Shown: piece after piece, positions 32,440-44,987 of the stretch | Layout of the letters: each line of letters starts with the position of its first letter | Position numbering within the stretch: position 1 is the first letter of the stretch | DNA from: Exophiala sp. HKRS030 | Lineage: Eukaryota > Ascomycota > Eurotiomycetes > Chaetothyriales > Herpotrichiellaceae | Reading direction: 5' to 3' | Assembly (NCBI GenBank): GCA_023897205.1 | Contig: JAHWDD010000002.1 | Coordinates: forward strand, 1,178,001-1,242,000 | Length of the DNA: 64,000 nt | The notes under the pieces: generated by a model | Databases searched by the model: none | What the model was told of the DNA's origin: nothing | What the model saw: only the letters and a program-made list of their open reading frames with translations | Made by a program: the position numbers and the translations under genes

Positions 32440-34953
32440 ATGTCGACGATCAATATGGGGCCAAATCGGATTCGGACATGGCGAACAAGTCTCCGGACGA
32501 CTTTAGAGAATGTTTCCTTCATCCATCTTCATTACTTTTATTTTTGCGCCACGACGCTATTAGCCAGCCTCATTTTCTGGGGTTCATCTACGCCGGCGAA
32601 ATCGGTCCGCTATATCGACAGCCTTTTCTTGTGCATATCTGCAATGACCGAGGCTGGTGCGTCTTGTTATTCTGTCCTGTTGCTACCACTTATGCTGATT
32701 GTCAATTACTCAGGCCTGAACACGGTCAACCTATCAGAGCTGTATGTAGGCCCTCCATATCTGGTGAATTCTCACGCTGATCGGACTATAGCAATACATG
32801 GCAACAAGTCATGCTATTTCTCCTCATTATCGCCGGCTCCGCAATCTTTGTATCCAGTGCTATTCTGCACGTCCGCAAGCGAGCTTTCGAAAAGAGGTTT
32901 GTCGAGCTAGCAGCACAGCGACAAAGGAGACGGTTGATGCGGCCACGCACCCTGAGCTTTTCTTTCTCTAGGCGTAAGCTTAGCATTTCCGGAGACCGCG
33001 AATCAGCCGTCGCTTCTGGGGCTGTTCGAGGTCGTGCTATCGAGGAACGCGAGGATCACCCCGGTGACAGAGTTTCGATAGGTCAGGACCGATCATTGTC
33101 CCATGTAAACACTGCAGCCTCTACAGCATCAGCAAACGACACCGAAACCGCAAAAGATGACCAAGATGGTCATATCCACTTCCCAGAGATGCTTCCTGCC
33201 GTAGACCATAGCCAAGACCATGTGCGTCCTCGGCCTCTGAGTCGTCACAGAGCCAGCTTCTTCGAAGGTCGTGGTGTCGGAGCCCGGCCCTTGGACAATC
33301 ATCCGAGGAACGTTATGCCCACAAACGTACCATTTCTGCCGGATCAAAATGAGGCCATTGCCGAGGACGACAACAAGCTACACAACGACTCTGGTTCAAA
33401 ACTAAGTAAATACATCAACACCGTCAACGGTTACCTAGGAAGAAACAGTCAGATTCATGGCTTGAGTGAGAAAGAACGCAAGAAATTGGGCGGTATCGAG
33501 TACGACGCTATATGCTTACTCTCATGGGTCGTACCGCTCTATTTCATCTTGTTCCAGCTCTTTGGAGCGCTGGGCGTCGGTGCTTGGATCAAAGCCAATC
33601 GTCCTGGAATGACATTGACAAATGGTGAGTATATCTGCTTGCCTGGAAGAAACATTTTTTCCCTTTCTTACCCTTGTGACAGGCCTCGATCCGTTTTGGA
33701 CAGGAGCTTTTTTTGCTATTTCGGCATTCAATAATTCTGGCATGGCTCTTTTGGATGCAAATGCGACCGTACTACAAACGAGTTACTATGTTTTGTTGAC
33801 AATGAGTCTACTCATTCTGGCGGGCAACACTTGTTTCCCGCCATTTTTGAGATTGATTTTGTGGACAATGAAGAAGGCAATCCCGCAAAGTGCCACCTCC
33901 TCTACATGGAAACGGCGACGCCAGACTCTGGAGTTCTGCCTCGATCACCCTCGACGAGTCTACACCAACCTGTTCCCTGCCGCACAGACGTGGTGGCTCG
34001 TTTTCTCCCTAGTCATGCTGAATGGAATCGACTGGGTTGCATTTGAACTTTTGAATATTGGAAATCCCGTCACTGATGCGATTCCGGTACATTTCCGAGT
34101 TCTGGACGGACTCTTTCAAGCGTTTGCGGTCCGAAGTGGAGGGTTTTATGTGGTGTCTATTGCCGGCCTACGGTCGGGACTCTTGGTCCTCTACGTCGCC
34201 ATGATGTATATCTCGGCCTTTCCCATCGCAATGACGATTCGAAACACGAACGTATACGAAGAGAGGTCTTTGGGGATATACGCCGAGGACATGGAAGAAG
34301 CGGAAAAAGAAGCCGAGCGAAACGGTAGCAGCGGCGGTCAACCCTCCACCGAGAAGGAATTACCAGGTCGAAGGTTTATCTCTGGCCTCAAGCAAACCAT
34401 GACTTGGACTCATGGCACTGGTTCCGCGCCGTCGCCACAACATCTCACGACGTGGACCCGGCAAGACTTTGTACGCCAGCAGCTCCGGGGCCAACTTGGA
34501 CACGACTTGTGGATTCTCGTCCTTGCGGTCTTTATGATCACGGCCATCGAGACTGGGCAATTCGAGCGAGACCCTGTCAACTTTTCCACCTTTAACATCG
34601 TATTCGAGGTCGTGTCGGCGTACGGGTGCGTGGGGATCTCGGTGGGCATTCCCTGGGCGGCGTACTCCTTCTGCGGGACGTGGCACACGGCGAGCAAGCT
34701 CGTTCTTTGTGTCGTCATGCTTCGTGGACGCCATCGAGGTTTGCCTGTCAGTATCGACCGCGCCATATTACTACCTGACGAGAGTCTCGCTTGGGCTGAA
34801 GAGGAAGATGCCAATAGGCGGGGAGCTCACGCTGGTATGCCGAGCCTCTCCATGGTTCCCAGTAGGGAAGTGTTGAGACACAGAAGAACCAACGACTCTG
34901 GTGTCCCTGGTCCAAGTATTGATTCCTCAAAAGATGCGGGTCTTCTCGTCTGA
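32440..34953 (+). CDS. TRK1: TRK-type potassium transporter
   Basis: Plasma-membrane K+ uptake protein of the TRK/HKT family. Four exons, 32440-32656, 32714-32741, 32792-33624 and 33683-34953, give 782 residues. Exon 2 is only 28 bp and lies in the first pore. The four pore loops are visible: SAMTEAGLNTVNLSEL, AISAFNNSGMALLDANATV, LFQAFAVRSGGFYVVSIAG and VVSAYGCVGISVGIPWAAY, each with its filter glycine. A long hydrophilic loop of about 200 residues, rich in Arg/Ser/Asp, follows the first MPM unit, as is usual for fungal Trk1. A second, shorter cytosolic insertion precedes the last pore. The C-terminal CVVMLRGRHRGLPVSIDRAI is conserved in fungal members. Confidence 0.95.
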
Positions 34954-35519
34954 TTGGATTTCCTGTGACTATCTCATGTCAACAGATCATCTATCAAAAC
35001 GTCTTGGTTATATCTTCTTTCAAAAAGGGCCCCCGGTCGAGCCCGCTTGGTTTTCTCTTTGTGTCGGGACTGTTTTTTTTTCACTTTTGACATTCAAATC
35101 ATAATTTTAATTTTGTAATCCTGTAAATCGTGTGCAAATGGGCTGAGCAGGATTGAGCGAAGGAGTTTCTAGGTTTGATGGAGCGATTATTTTAAATATA
35201 CTCCTGTCGTCGTCGTCGTATACTAGTTAGGTCAAATCTCCGAAAATCTTTTGTATTTGTTTCCTTGTCTCAATTCTTTTTTCCCCCTCTTTTGCTCATG
35301 GTATCTCCCTCCTATGTTGTATCTCCCATCGTGTCATGTTGCATCTTTCCTTTGTCATGCAACAGGGAATGCCAATCTCAGATCTGATAGAGTAGTCCGG
35401 ACGGAATGAATCCCATCCACATCGAAATATTCAACTCCGTCAATTTGTTTGATATCTGAATCCAATCGATCTCACCCACCCAAAGTCCCCCACTCCCCCC
35501 GATCATTTACCCTAGGTAT
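34954..35519. other. Convergent 3' region
   Basis: About 570 bp between the TRK and P450 stops. It is T-rich, with several A/T runs near 35060-35120 that could serve 3' end formation. Confidence 0.4.
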
Positions 35520-37466
35520 CTATCTAGGAACAATCACCACCCCTGCCTTTTCCGGGCGTGCCATTTTCGTGGTCAAAGAAAACTGTGAATCATTGACGGC
35601 CAGCATCAAAGCTTCACTTGCATCGTTTTGGGTCCTCATTTCTGTCCCGGGCACGACCCACGGTTTCAACCTGTACCTGTAGAGGAGCGTGGCCAAGACG
35701 GCCACGAACTCGACCTGACTGAATTTTCGACCGGGGCAGACACGTGGACCGTGGCTCCAGGCCAAAAACGTACCGCCTTTGGGGGTCCTTATGGCTTCCA
35801 CCCCGGTGTCGGGGTCCCTCACGATCCACCTCTCGGGTTTCCATTCAAGTCCGGCAGGGCCCCAGAATCTAGGGTCGGTGTGTATACCGAAAAAGTTGGT
35901 GGAGACGTAGACTTCTTTCGGTACCCAAATCACCTTGCCGTCGCCACCGACCCGTAAATGTTGACCATCACCTGCGGCGAATCTTGCCATTTCTGGTAAA
36001 GGACCCCATAGTCGTAAAGTTTCGTACTGCGGTTTTTTTTAGTTTCAGCGGAGTGAAAACAAGCAATGAAAAGGATATAGAGTGTCAAAGAAAAGGAAAC
36101 ATACCATGACGGCCAAACATCTCGTCAGTTTTGGAAACGTACTTTCATAATCCGATGACAATGGTGGTGGATTGGAAGAACCGAATACTGAATCGATCTC
36201 CTCACCGACCCATTCTTGTATTTGCGGGTTGACGGCGAGAAAGGGGGTGGCATAACATAAGGTCCCTGCGGTGGTGTCGAAACCTGCAACGTTGAAGGCG
36301 TACAAATTTCCAAAAAGTTCCGAATCACTCAAATAGTTTGGTTTACCTCCGCCAGTACCACCACCACCACCACCACTTAGGGATTTGTTCGTCTGTTGTT
36401 GTCGTCGATCTTCTCTTTTCGCCGCCTCGTCTGCTTCGATTAGAGCTGTGGCGATATCGGCCGCTTGTTGTTTTCCACCACCACCGCCACCACCACCACT
36501 TTGAGTCGTTGCTCTGGTATAAGAGACCGTCTCGGCCAAATACTCCCGGAGATCTTTGACGGCCGCTTGGGTCTCTCGGAATTTGGGCCAGGTCAAGAAC
36601 CTTGGTAACTTCATGGGTCCAAAGATCATGACGGGTAAAACATTCATCAATACAAAGTTCAAAGCACCGGAAAAACTTTTTGTTTTCCCCGGAGGTACTT
36701 CTTGTAGACCACTCGAGAAATCGTGTAAATGACCAAACCCTGCCGCCGACAAGACGTGCATGGCCAAAAGGTGAAAATCCGTAAACAAATCCGCCATTGT
36801 AGCCTTGCCGTCGCCCCCCCTCTCGTCGCCGACCTTGTCCTCTTTGCCGTCGCCACCAACATGGTTTGAATCTTTAGGACGCCTAGTTCTCAATTCAAGC
36901 ATCTGATCTGCCTGTCGTAAAGATTCCTCCCAAACCATTTTATTGTTTTGTTCACGAAAAGCCGGGTTCACGATTCTCCTGTGACGCTGCCAATCTTCAC
37001 CATTGACACTCACCAGATTTTTGCCGTACAGATTGAAGATTTCGTAGAGCGTGGGAGGTTTCGTCCAAATTTTATAGTCCCGTTGTAATACCGTCCCGGC
37101 TTGAGGGTCGTTGATTTGGACCAGTACACTGGAAGGTGAAACGATGGCGAAAGCGTCCCCGTATTTCTGGTGAGGTCTGTAACGGTGGTGCATGGTCCAA
37201 CCGAGCTCACTGTACTTGTACCAATATCCCAGTACCGGAACCGAGTCGATCCATTTGAAAAATGGTCGAAACAGTAACCATTCTCGATCCTGCCAGGACA
37301 GTGGGATGACGATGATGGGTATTCCTAGTTTTCGGGCTTGAATATAATTCCGCACCAGAGAGTAGGTTCTTTTGAGGATGACGAGAAAGATGGGAATGAA
37401 GAGAAGTCGAGGGACGAGGAAGAGGATGTTGCCGCTCATGGTACCGGAGCTGTTGGACAACCACAT
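35520..37466 (-). CDS. Cytochrome P450 with glycine-rich insertions
   Basis: Membrane-anchored haem monooxygenase. Exons 36105-37466 and 35520-36026 join across a 78-bp GTATGT/CAG intron, giving 622 residues, longer than the usual 500-540. A membrane anchor lies at about residues 14-33. P450 hallmarks are the I-helix AFNVAGFDTTAGTL, the K-helix ETLRLWGP (E-x-x-R), the PERW stretch (GLEWKPERWIVRD) and the haem loop WSHGPRVCPGRKFS with the ligand cysteine. The excess length comes from loops: a Gly/Asp/Lys-rich insertion near the F-G region and two poly-glycine runs (eight and six-plus-three glycines) just before the I-helix, all encoded by CCA-type triplets. Fold and reaction are secure, but substrate and CYP family are not assigned. 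Confidence 0.93.
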
Positions 37467-38315
37467 TTGTGACTCTTCCTGTCAGGACGTATGTGTGAGA
37501 AGACAAGTGTAAAATGGGTACTCGACAGGTGATGGTCTTTCTTTGGAGTGTTTCAAGTGAAAACAACAAGTCTTGCAGACAGAAACCCACACAGACCGTA
37601 TGGGAAGTTTTGTTCTTTTTCTTTCTTCTTTTCCCCAAAGATGAGCTCTCAAGACAAAAGGAAATCTACCTGTACTTACTTACCGTACTTCAATACCAAT
37701 GTCCGCGGATCAAATTGTCATCTGGCTTACGTCGCCCTGTAACCGAATGACGGGTGGAAGGCCTGAAAACGGCCCCCCAGCGCTGAAAGTCCCATTCCGA
37801 AACTTTTAGTCGGAGCAATTTCTTCCCGTCAGAAAATTCAAGGCCGGCAACCAACTGGACTTTGCATCTCGGAATGGAACCCGCATGTGAGTACGTATGG
37901 ATACGGGACACACGTCTAGGATGAAGGGGGTTTCATTTTTTTGCCCGGTAGCGCTGTGGAAAGACGGGACCGGAGACACAAGAAGACATCTTGTGCTGTT
38001 GGCCAGCGACATCAAGACGAGTACAAAAGGACCAAGGACCCACGTACGGGATTGCCTTGAACACTGCAGGCATATGATATGATACACTTGTACACGGTAC
38101 GGAATGCGTCAACATTGAAAAGAAGCAGTTTGCACAATGTAAATAGATCATTTGAAATTATATATATCTTGTAATTATTTCTGTTTGCCCCTCATGCCAT
38201 GTTTCTTCTTCAACAAAGAATGCGTCTCTCCCGTAAAAATAAGGTATGAACACTGATATGGCTGTTCTCAATATAGTAAAAAGCTGTTCCTCGTCCGTAA
38301 CTTCATGTCGTATAT
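37467..38315. other. Intergenic region, nothing recognised
   Basis: About 850 bp upstream of the P450 and downstream of the F-box gene. A/T-rich sequence near 38150-38180 may belong to the F-box 3' end. No gene was seen. Confidence 0.4.
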
Positions 38316-41300
38316 CTACATGACAACACATCGACTTCCTTTCTCCTTCTTGCCTATAGTTGGACTGTTGTCCGCGGGTAGTGTTTGTGACCGTCGCTGA
38401 TCCGGTAAACTTTCACCCTTTTTCTTTTTGCCTCTCTTCGTCTTCGCTCGGGTCAGGCGAGATGGGTTAGAAGGGTTGTCACCTGTCCAGGACCTCGTCT
38501 CCTGGTATGCAGACTGCCCTTGTGGCGCGAACGAGCCTGCAGACACCATCTGATTCGGCATGACCAACTGTCCCGCGACACTGTGTGACCTTGACCCCGG
38601 CTCCCCTGGTCCATACGAACTCGATATGCTCTCGATGGTGTCAAGCCTACTGCCGATCGGGGGTCGTTGCGAGTAGGAAGCTAACAGATTTGGAGTCGAC
38701 GAAGACATGGGTATGTTTCGACCACTACCGCGAGAGTTATTTCGAACCAAACCATTGGGTGTCGTGATGGCTTTGTTGAAGGAGGGAGCGTTTGCGACGC
38801 CAGCAGCACCCCACGCTCCTCTTGGTGGAGATGGAGGCACCGCTGAAGGACGACTAACGTCCTGCATTGCTGTGTTGTGATTTTGGAAAGCGGCGCCATT
38901 CGTCGATGGCACTGGTTTTCTCACAGTCTGTGAAATGCGACGGTTTAGGTTGGCCATTTGATCTGTTGTTGGAAGAGAGAAGTTATACCCCGCTGCAGAG
39001 GCCGAAGCAGGTACCGGTTCAACTTTTGGAGGTGGAGGTGGTCCAGTGGTGACATACTGTGAGTTACGCATCTGTTCGAGCGTTGTCGGAGTTGGAGGGA
39101 CAGGGTGATTCAATCGAGCTTGAAGGTTAGCACCAGTCAGAGTGATAGAACCAGAGTCAGATGGTTTCTGGGAGTGTTGTGGAACAGGCATGGCATCGAA
39201 AGAATCAGGCTCTGGGCGAGATACACGTAATGGTGATACACGTTCTCGTTCCGGTGTATGATGAGATGATCTGTCAGAGTGAGACACTGGTCGTGACGAG
39301 GACTCTGCAGATATCGTTGGGACGAATGCCTGATGTGTCGAGATTCGTTGGTCCTGATCGGTTGGTTGTCTAGCTGGATATCCAGAAGGTAATGGCATGG
39401 GCATCGCAGAGCTAGCTGGAGCTGCTGTGTTTTCTGGAGGTCTGATATGAAGAGGCTGCGGTACATTATGAGGCTGCACACCAAAATGTAACGGATGATT
39501 GCTCGACAAAGGTCCCTGGTTGTGGCCAAAGCTAGGCTGATACATGAGTGCCTGACTCTGTTGAGGGACATGACTGTTTTCGGGAATCCCCGCGAGAGGC
39601 ATAGGCACAGGCATCGGCATCTGGCCAGGACCTGCGTTAGGACGAGGCTGCACGAGAGGCGAGCCTAGAGGCGGACCTGGGTGGACCTGACTGGGAAAGC
39701 CACCTGAATATGGCGGAGGAGGTGATTCCCACCCTTCCCCAGATTGCCATTGCTGTTCAGGTGACCTGTGAAAAACCAAATGGCCGGTGTCTTGTGATGC
39801 CAACGGCGGACGTGGTGGATATCGTGCCGTGGCAAAACCCGCTGCTGTCATAGACCGGTGTAGATTTCCCGGAGGCTGTTTGGGAGTTCGAGGAGAGGCA
39901 TTGGCCAAATCTATTTGTGCATCCACATCAAGAGGCGAAGATGCGGGAGATGGGATATTGTTAGGTCGTCGTTGATTCCAAGACTGATTGGCAGATGCCG
40001 TGGTTACAGATCGCCCGAGAGGCATCCTCATTGCGCCTCTTCCACGGTCCCGCACGCTACGACGTCTCTCGATAGCCACCTCGATATCCATATCACCAAT
40101 TTGCTCGGTAAGCAACTCCGGCTCTTTGTCACCAACCTCGATGGTAATTTCACGATCCTGACCAGAAGACGGCCCATAGTCGAAGTCGAGTATCGATACG
40201 CGCGAACCGTCGACGGGCATTGTCTCGTCTCCGAGTTCCTCCACAAACTGATCAACTCCGCCGGGTGCTACTGCTATTAATCTTTTGCCAGGGAAAGCAC
40301 ATTCTCGGACTTCACATCGTTCAACCCATTTGGCTGCCGTGCATCCATCCAGTGTCCTTATTTGTGAACATTTGACGAAGAGACTTTCTCGCCAGTCAAC
40401 TTTTGCCGCCAATGAATCTTCTTCAATTTCCTCGCTGCTTCCAGATACCGAAGGCGAATATGCCATCAGCGGTTCGAGGTGTCCAGTAGCAGAAGTCAGG
40501 GAAACTTTTCCTTGCAGGCGTTGTTCGTGTCGTTCGACGACTGAGCCCATGTCGGGACTAACATCCAGCCTTTCTGGCACTCCGTAGATCCAAAGGCCGC
40601 TCCCACTAAATCCAGCCACGACTAGAGTGCCACATGCTGTGGCAGTTGGGGCCGTAGAAGGCGCAGGCATGCTGAAGCGGCGATTCGTTGTCGGGTTGAG
40701 GAAAAAGGCTACGCCTGTCCGCGTATCATCGGTTCTGACAGCTCGGTAGGACATCAAGGAATGATCGTAGGCAAAAAGCCAGCTGGCGTCACCTTCCGTA
40801 TGGCCTTGCATCAATTCTGCGTGACTGCACACGCTACTCAGCTGGGGAAACAGTATCTGAGTGGTCCACATTCGACTGTGTACTTCCTTCGGTGGGAGGT
40901 CGTTCTCCGTGTAAAAGGGCGCAGTGATGACCACCGCCGACGGCTCCTCTAAGCTTTGCGTACTGCCGTAAAGCATCGACCCATCACCGGAGAAACTCAA
41001 ACTGTCCACCCCTTCACTCCTGACGGCTCTCCGATCCGTCGAGAGAGCGGTAGAAGCCAGTGAGAACACTTCAACACCACCATCATAAGCCGCTGCCAAA
41101 ACCGTGCCTTGTGGAGCCAATGCGATGGTCCGAGGTGGACTGTCCATCATGATAACCTGCACATGTTGTACGCCTTTCGAGGTCAAGTTGTATATGTTAG
41201 TCTGATGTTTGGATGATAGAACCGCTAGTGTGGTTCCATCGTCAGTCACTGAAGCTGCCAGTGGCCGTCTCAGCGTCTTCAATTCGTGAGTAACAGATAC

Positions 41301-42026
41301 AGGCTCCGTGATTGCATCGATGACATATATCCTTGAGGAACTCAGTGCGAGTATGCATTGGCCATTGGGGGAAAATGCAAAGCGAAATGCTTCAGCTCCG
41401 GGTAAGGCTGCAGAAGAGCTCGCGCTGACCGAGATCAAGTTGATCAAGGTCTGTCGAGGTCGTAGATATGCCTCGAACAGATTCCGACGAACTTCGGCTG
41501 CAAATTTCGTCTTGAGTCGATACAGGTCATTCTTCCGGAAGGGCCCAGTTATAACGGTGTTGGCCAATGCGTATGACGGACAACGGGATAGATGATGTGC
41601 GTATAGTTCCCTGTTCTGAGCTGCTTTATAACAAGCCCGGTTCAAGATGGCTAAAGACGCGAAACTGTTGACATCGACCGTCCAAAGTATTCTGGATGAG
41701 GTCAGCAAAACATGTTTACAACAACCATCCGAGCATTGGGGAGAGCCAAGCAGTTCTGACAGGATTCAAAAAAAAAGTCATTACCTTTCTATGACCTCGG
41801 TGGGCAATTTGTGGAAGGCAATTGCATCTCGTGTCCGCTCGTCTGAGCCGTTGGACGATGGTTGAGGCTGGTCGTTGGGAGAGCGATGGTCATGTGATGT
41901 GGGCGGTGGGTGGAAGAAGTCAGCCTCATTTCGACTCGGATCCAGTGGCTGAGGCGGAATGTCATCATGAGAAATGGTCGACGAAGTCTGGACTGACGAT
42001 GGTCGCATAAGCATAACAGGCGACAT
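38316..42026 (-). CDS. F-box protein with beta-propeller-like repeats and a C-terminal CAAX box
   Basis: Exons 41785-42026 and 38316-41691 (93-bp GTAATG/CAG intron) give 1205 residues. The splice completes an F-box: AIAFHKLPTEVIERILW then DVNSFASLAILNRACYKAA. The following region of about 350 residues has WD-like repeats (FRFAFSPNGQCILALSSSRIYVID, DGTTLAVLSSKHQTNIYNL), as in SCF ubiquitin-ligase substrate adaptors. The C-terminal half is long and disordered, rich in Pro, Ser, Gln and Met. The tail becomes strongly basic (TRAKTKRGKKKKGESL) and ends in KGSRCVVM. CVVM is a CAAX motif with Met last, predicting farnesylation, and the nearby Lys/Arg runs would favour a membrane surface. Ubiquitin-ligase function is inferred from the F-box. 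Confidence 0.88.
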
Positions 42027-43241
42027 GATGCAGAGAGAGTGCAGCTGTAAACCAAAAAAAGAAGCTATTCAGACAATGTCAAACGAGAGGACATTGCTGA
42101 TGGGGGCCCTCGTTGCCCGTTCCTCCATGGACGCGTCGCGAAGGAGAAGCTCCCTTGAGATGGCGTTTAGAAACGACGACGTTTAGGCTTTGCAATTTAT
42201 TAATCGATGTTGACTGTCATGTACAAGCTTCGTGATGGTGAGCGCTGAAGTCGGTTCTCGATGGTGTTGTATGTCGACCAGTTGGGATTATGGTGATGTT
42301 TTGCCAAAGTACAGTCAAGTATGATGTTTGGTAAGAGGGCGACGACGGGGGTTTGTTCAGTAGTAGTGAACGGTTTCGGGCCACGGCACAAAGAGTTGAG
42401 TCCAGTTGTTAGTTAAGGTACCTAGCTTAAGTCCAACCAGTCCAGGTGGTCAGCGGTGGCCCCTGTAATTCGTACTCGTACAGTAGAATGGGCCAAGCTG
42501 GAATGGAAGAAGAAATGGAACCCTGCTTTTGCTTAGTTTGGAGGTGCCTAAAGATGATGGCGCACAGCAAAGGAAGCAAGCGAAGCCGAACATTCCAATC
42601 GCATTACGCAGTCCCAGTTAAAAAGTAACATCTGGGTTTCTTTTCTTAGATCCCAGACACAGTCTAACGACAGAGCCCCAATCTCTGCTCGGAAAACACC
42701 GTCGTCAGACCGGCGGAAGCGAAAGGGGGGCCACACTGTGTTTCGCAGTAGGAATCAGGTCCCGGCTCTTGAAATGACCGTCAGACAGCCTCGCCGATCA
42801 CCTAGGAGTCGGTGGCTCCCTGACATCAAACATCTTCTACCTCAGCTTTCCGTAAGAGTACCACCATCTCTTCCCCAGATTACGGATGTACCTCTACGGC
42901 ATTGCAACCCTGGAATCTTCACACTATGGATAACGTTGAATTCATCACACCGAGCATGGACGGACATGTTGCTCCTTTGGATTCTAACTGCAACCCTATC
43001 CGTCAAGTCTTGTTTCCGATTAAAATCACCCAAGTCTGTCTCAAACACCACTCAAGGATAAATAAAATAACTGTACATGAATGGAGATATGGCGGCCTAA
43101 TACGGAGGATGATGCCCCAGCTTTGTCGATTAGACCTGCTGAACTCATCTTCGCACTGCCCGTGGAAAACCCCCCTAAATCCTACATACGTCGCACTTTT
43201 ATACAGATCGTCACTCGATCAAAGTATTACTTTAGACCACC
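42027..43241. other. Intergenic region, nothing recognised
   Basis: About 1.2 kb. TACTCGTA occurs at 42473-42480. A 161-codon plus frame starting at 42902 runs into the TIM50 3' end antisense and has no known motif. Confidence 0.4.
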
Positions 43242-44987
43242 TCATTTCTTCTCCTCTGCGGGCTTGTCACCACTTCCCAAAACTCCCGAGAACCATCCGC
43301 CAAGGTTCATGTTCTTCATGGCCTCTTCCTGCATTCTCTTCTCCTCGGCGTCTCGTTCAGCCAACCACTTCTCGCCTTCCTCCTTGATCTTCTTGTCGAA
43401 TTCCATGTATTGCCGCTGTCCTCGTTCTCGGATTTGATCCCAAAGCATCTTTCCTTCCCCAAGACTTTCTTCCTCATGAGGCTTGGATAATCCCAGGAAG
43501 GAGCCTAGGCTGCTTAAACTCTTCTTGGACTTGTGCCCTTTCTTTTCTGCTTCTTGCTTCTCGAACTTCTCGCGAAGGAGCTTCTCCCGTCTCGCGAATT
43601 CTGCTGGAATATACTTGCCTTCAAAAGACTTGAGCACTTCTCTTGCGTCCTCGAATCCCATTGTTGCAAGGTACTCCAGGAACGGAATGAACTGAATTAG
43701 GGTCTGGTCATTCGGGTCGCCTTTCCATTTGGGGAGGATGATAGCGTTCTCGGGTTGATTCTTGACATGGTTGGGATCGGTGTCCATGATCAACACCTTC
43801 TTGAGATCACGGTTAAGGTACGAGAGGTCCTAGGAAAAAGTCAGCACTTGTTTGCTTCTAGAACGAGATTTGAAAGTTACCTTGACGTGGTGGCCATCCT
43901 GGTACACGGTAGCTTCACGGAACAGCGGCCATCGGATGGTAGAATATGGGTCCAACTTCCTCAGCAACCCTTCGACCACAGCCATGGGCTGGCTGGTGAA
44001 CAGAACAATTTCGTAGTAGCTCCCGAGATATCGCAGAAAGTAGTCCACGCCAGGACGTTTGGCGACGCGCCACCCGTGCTCTCTTGTCCACTCAGAATGT
44101 ACGAGCATGTCTTCCAAACTGAGGACGAGGGTAAAAGGGAATCGCATGTTCGGATCTGGATCTTCGTCAGGCAGCAGCTTGGTGGTTACTGGATCTCGAT
44201 AGTAGCTCATGGTTGAGCCAAGGCGAGCTTGGATTCGTTTCCAGAAGAGTCCCAATTGCCAGCCGGACGGAGCATCGGTATGCTTCTTTGCCTCCTCTTC
44301 GTTTTCCCAGTTGCGTCCCAAGTAGACGGAGTACCCGACGGCGCCCAGGCCTAGTGCTAAGTACATGTATCTGAAAACCGCATTCTTCTTCCGGTCACTG
44401 GATGAGACGTATTGCTGGCGGGGAGTTTCACCCCGACCTCGGTCACCTTCCTCAGAAGGCTTCGGCTCGTCCGATTCTTCCGTGATGTTGAGGCTGGCCT
44501 TTCGTGCGTGAGGTTGCTGACTTTGCCCGGCTCGACCCAGCTCTGCATCCAAGGTCGATGGAATACCCTGTCTCAGATCAGGGAGAGGCTGCTGAGACTG
44601 TGGCTCCGACTCAGCCTGAGCATCTGTGGTCTCTTGTTCCGATTGTGTCTCTCCTGCAGCCGCATTTTGTCTCTGCCGGTCCCTCATTGACCTTCTTGTC
44701 GCCCTCGACACTGAGCCAGAAACATCATCGAGGTCTCGAGCAGGGTCGACTCCAAACGGCGGCGTCTCTGGAGGTTGGTCATCCTGGGCGGCAGGGTTTG
44801 CCGGACTTAGAGGGACTTTTCGAAGGGGCTCTTTCGATGCATCTGGTTGGGAATTGGTGGGATGTTTGTAGTCGGGACCTTTAATGCCTTGGGAGCGACT
44901 GTAGGCTCGTGCTGGTGAAAGAGCATGCGCAATCAGAGGCCGGCACTGTCGTGGCCTCAAGAGAGGCAAAACTGCGCGGCTTAACAT
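43242..44987 (-). CDS. TIM50: Mitochondrial import inner membrane translocase subunit TIM50
   Basis: Receptor of the TIM23 complex in the mitochondrial inner membrane. Exons 43881-44987 and 43242-43829 (51-bp GTAACT/TAG intron) give 564 residues. The N-terminus is a basic presequence (MLSRAVLPLLRPRQCRPL), followed by a long polar matrix/linker segment and one membrane helix at about 204-223 (FRYMYLALGLGAVGYSVYLG). The intermembrane-space domain has the FCP1/NLI-phosphatase fold: TLVLSLEDMLVHSEWTREHG then WRVAKRPGVDYFLRYLG. The catalytic Asp of true phosphatases is replaced (Ser-Leu-Glu-Asp), as expected for Tim50, which binds rather than dephosphorylates. The C-terminal tail (FEKQEAEKKGHKSKKS onward) is long and charged. 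Confidence 0.95.

Noticed and set aside
42902..43387. 161-codon plus-strand frame
   Set aside because: Its second half is antisense to TIM50 and the first half has no motif or promoter.
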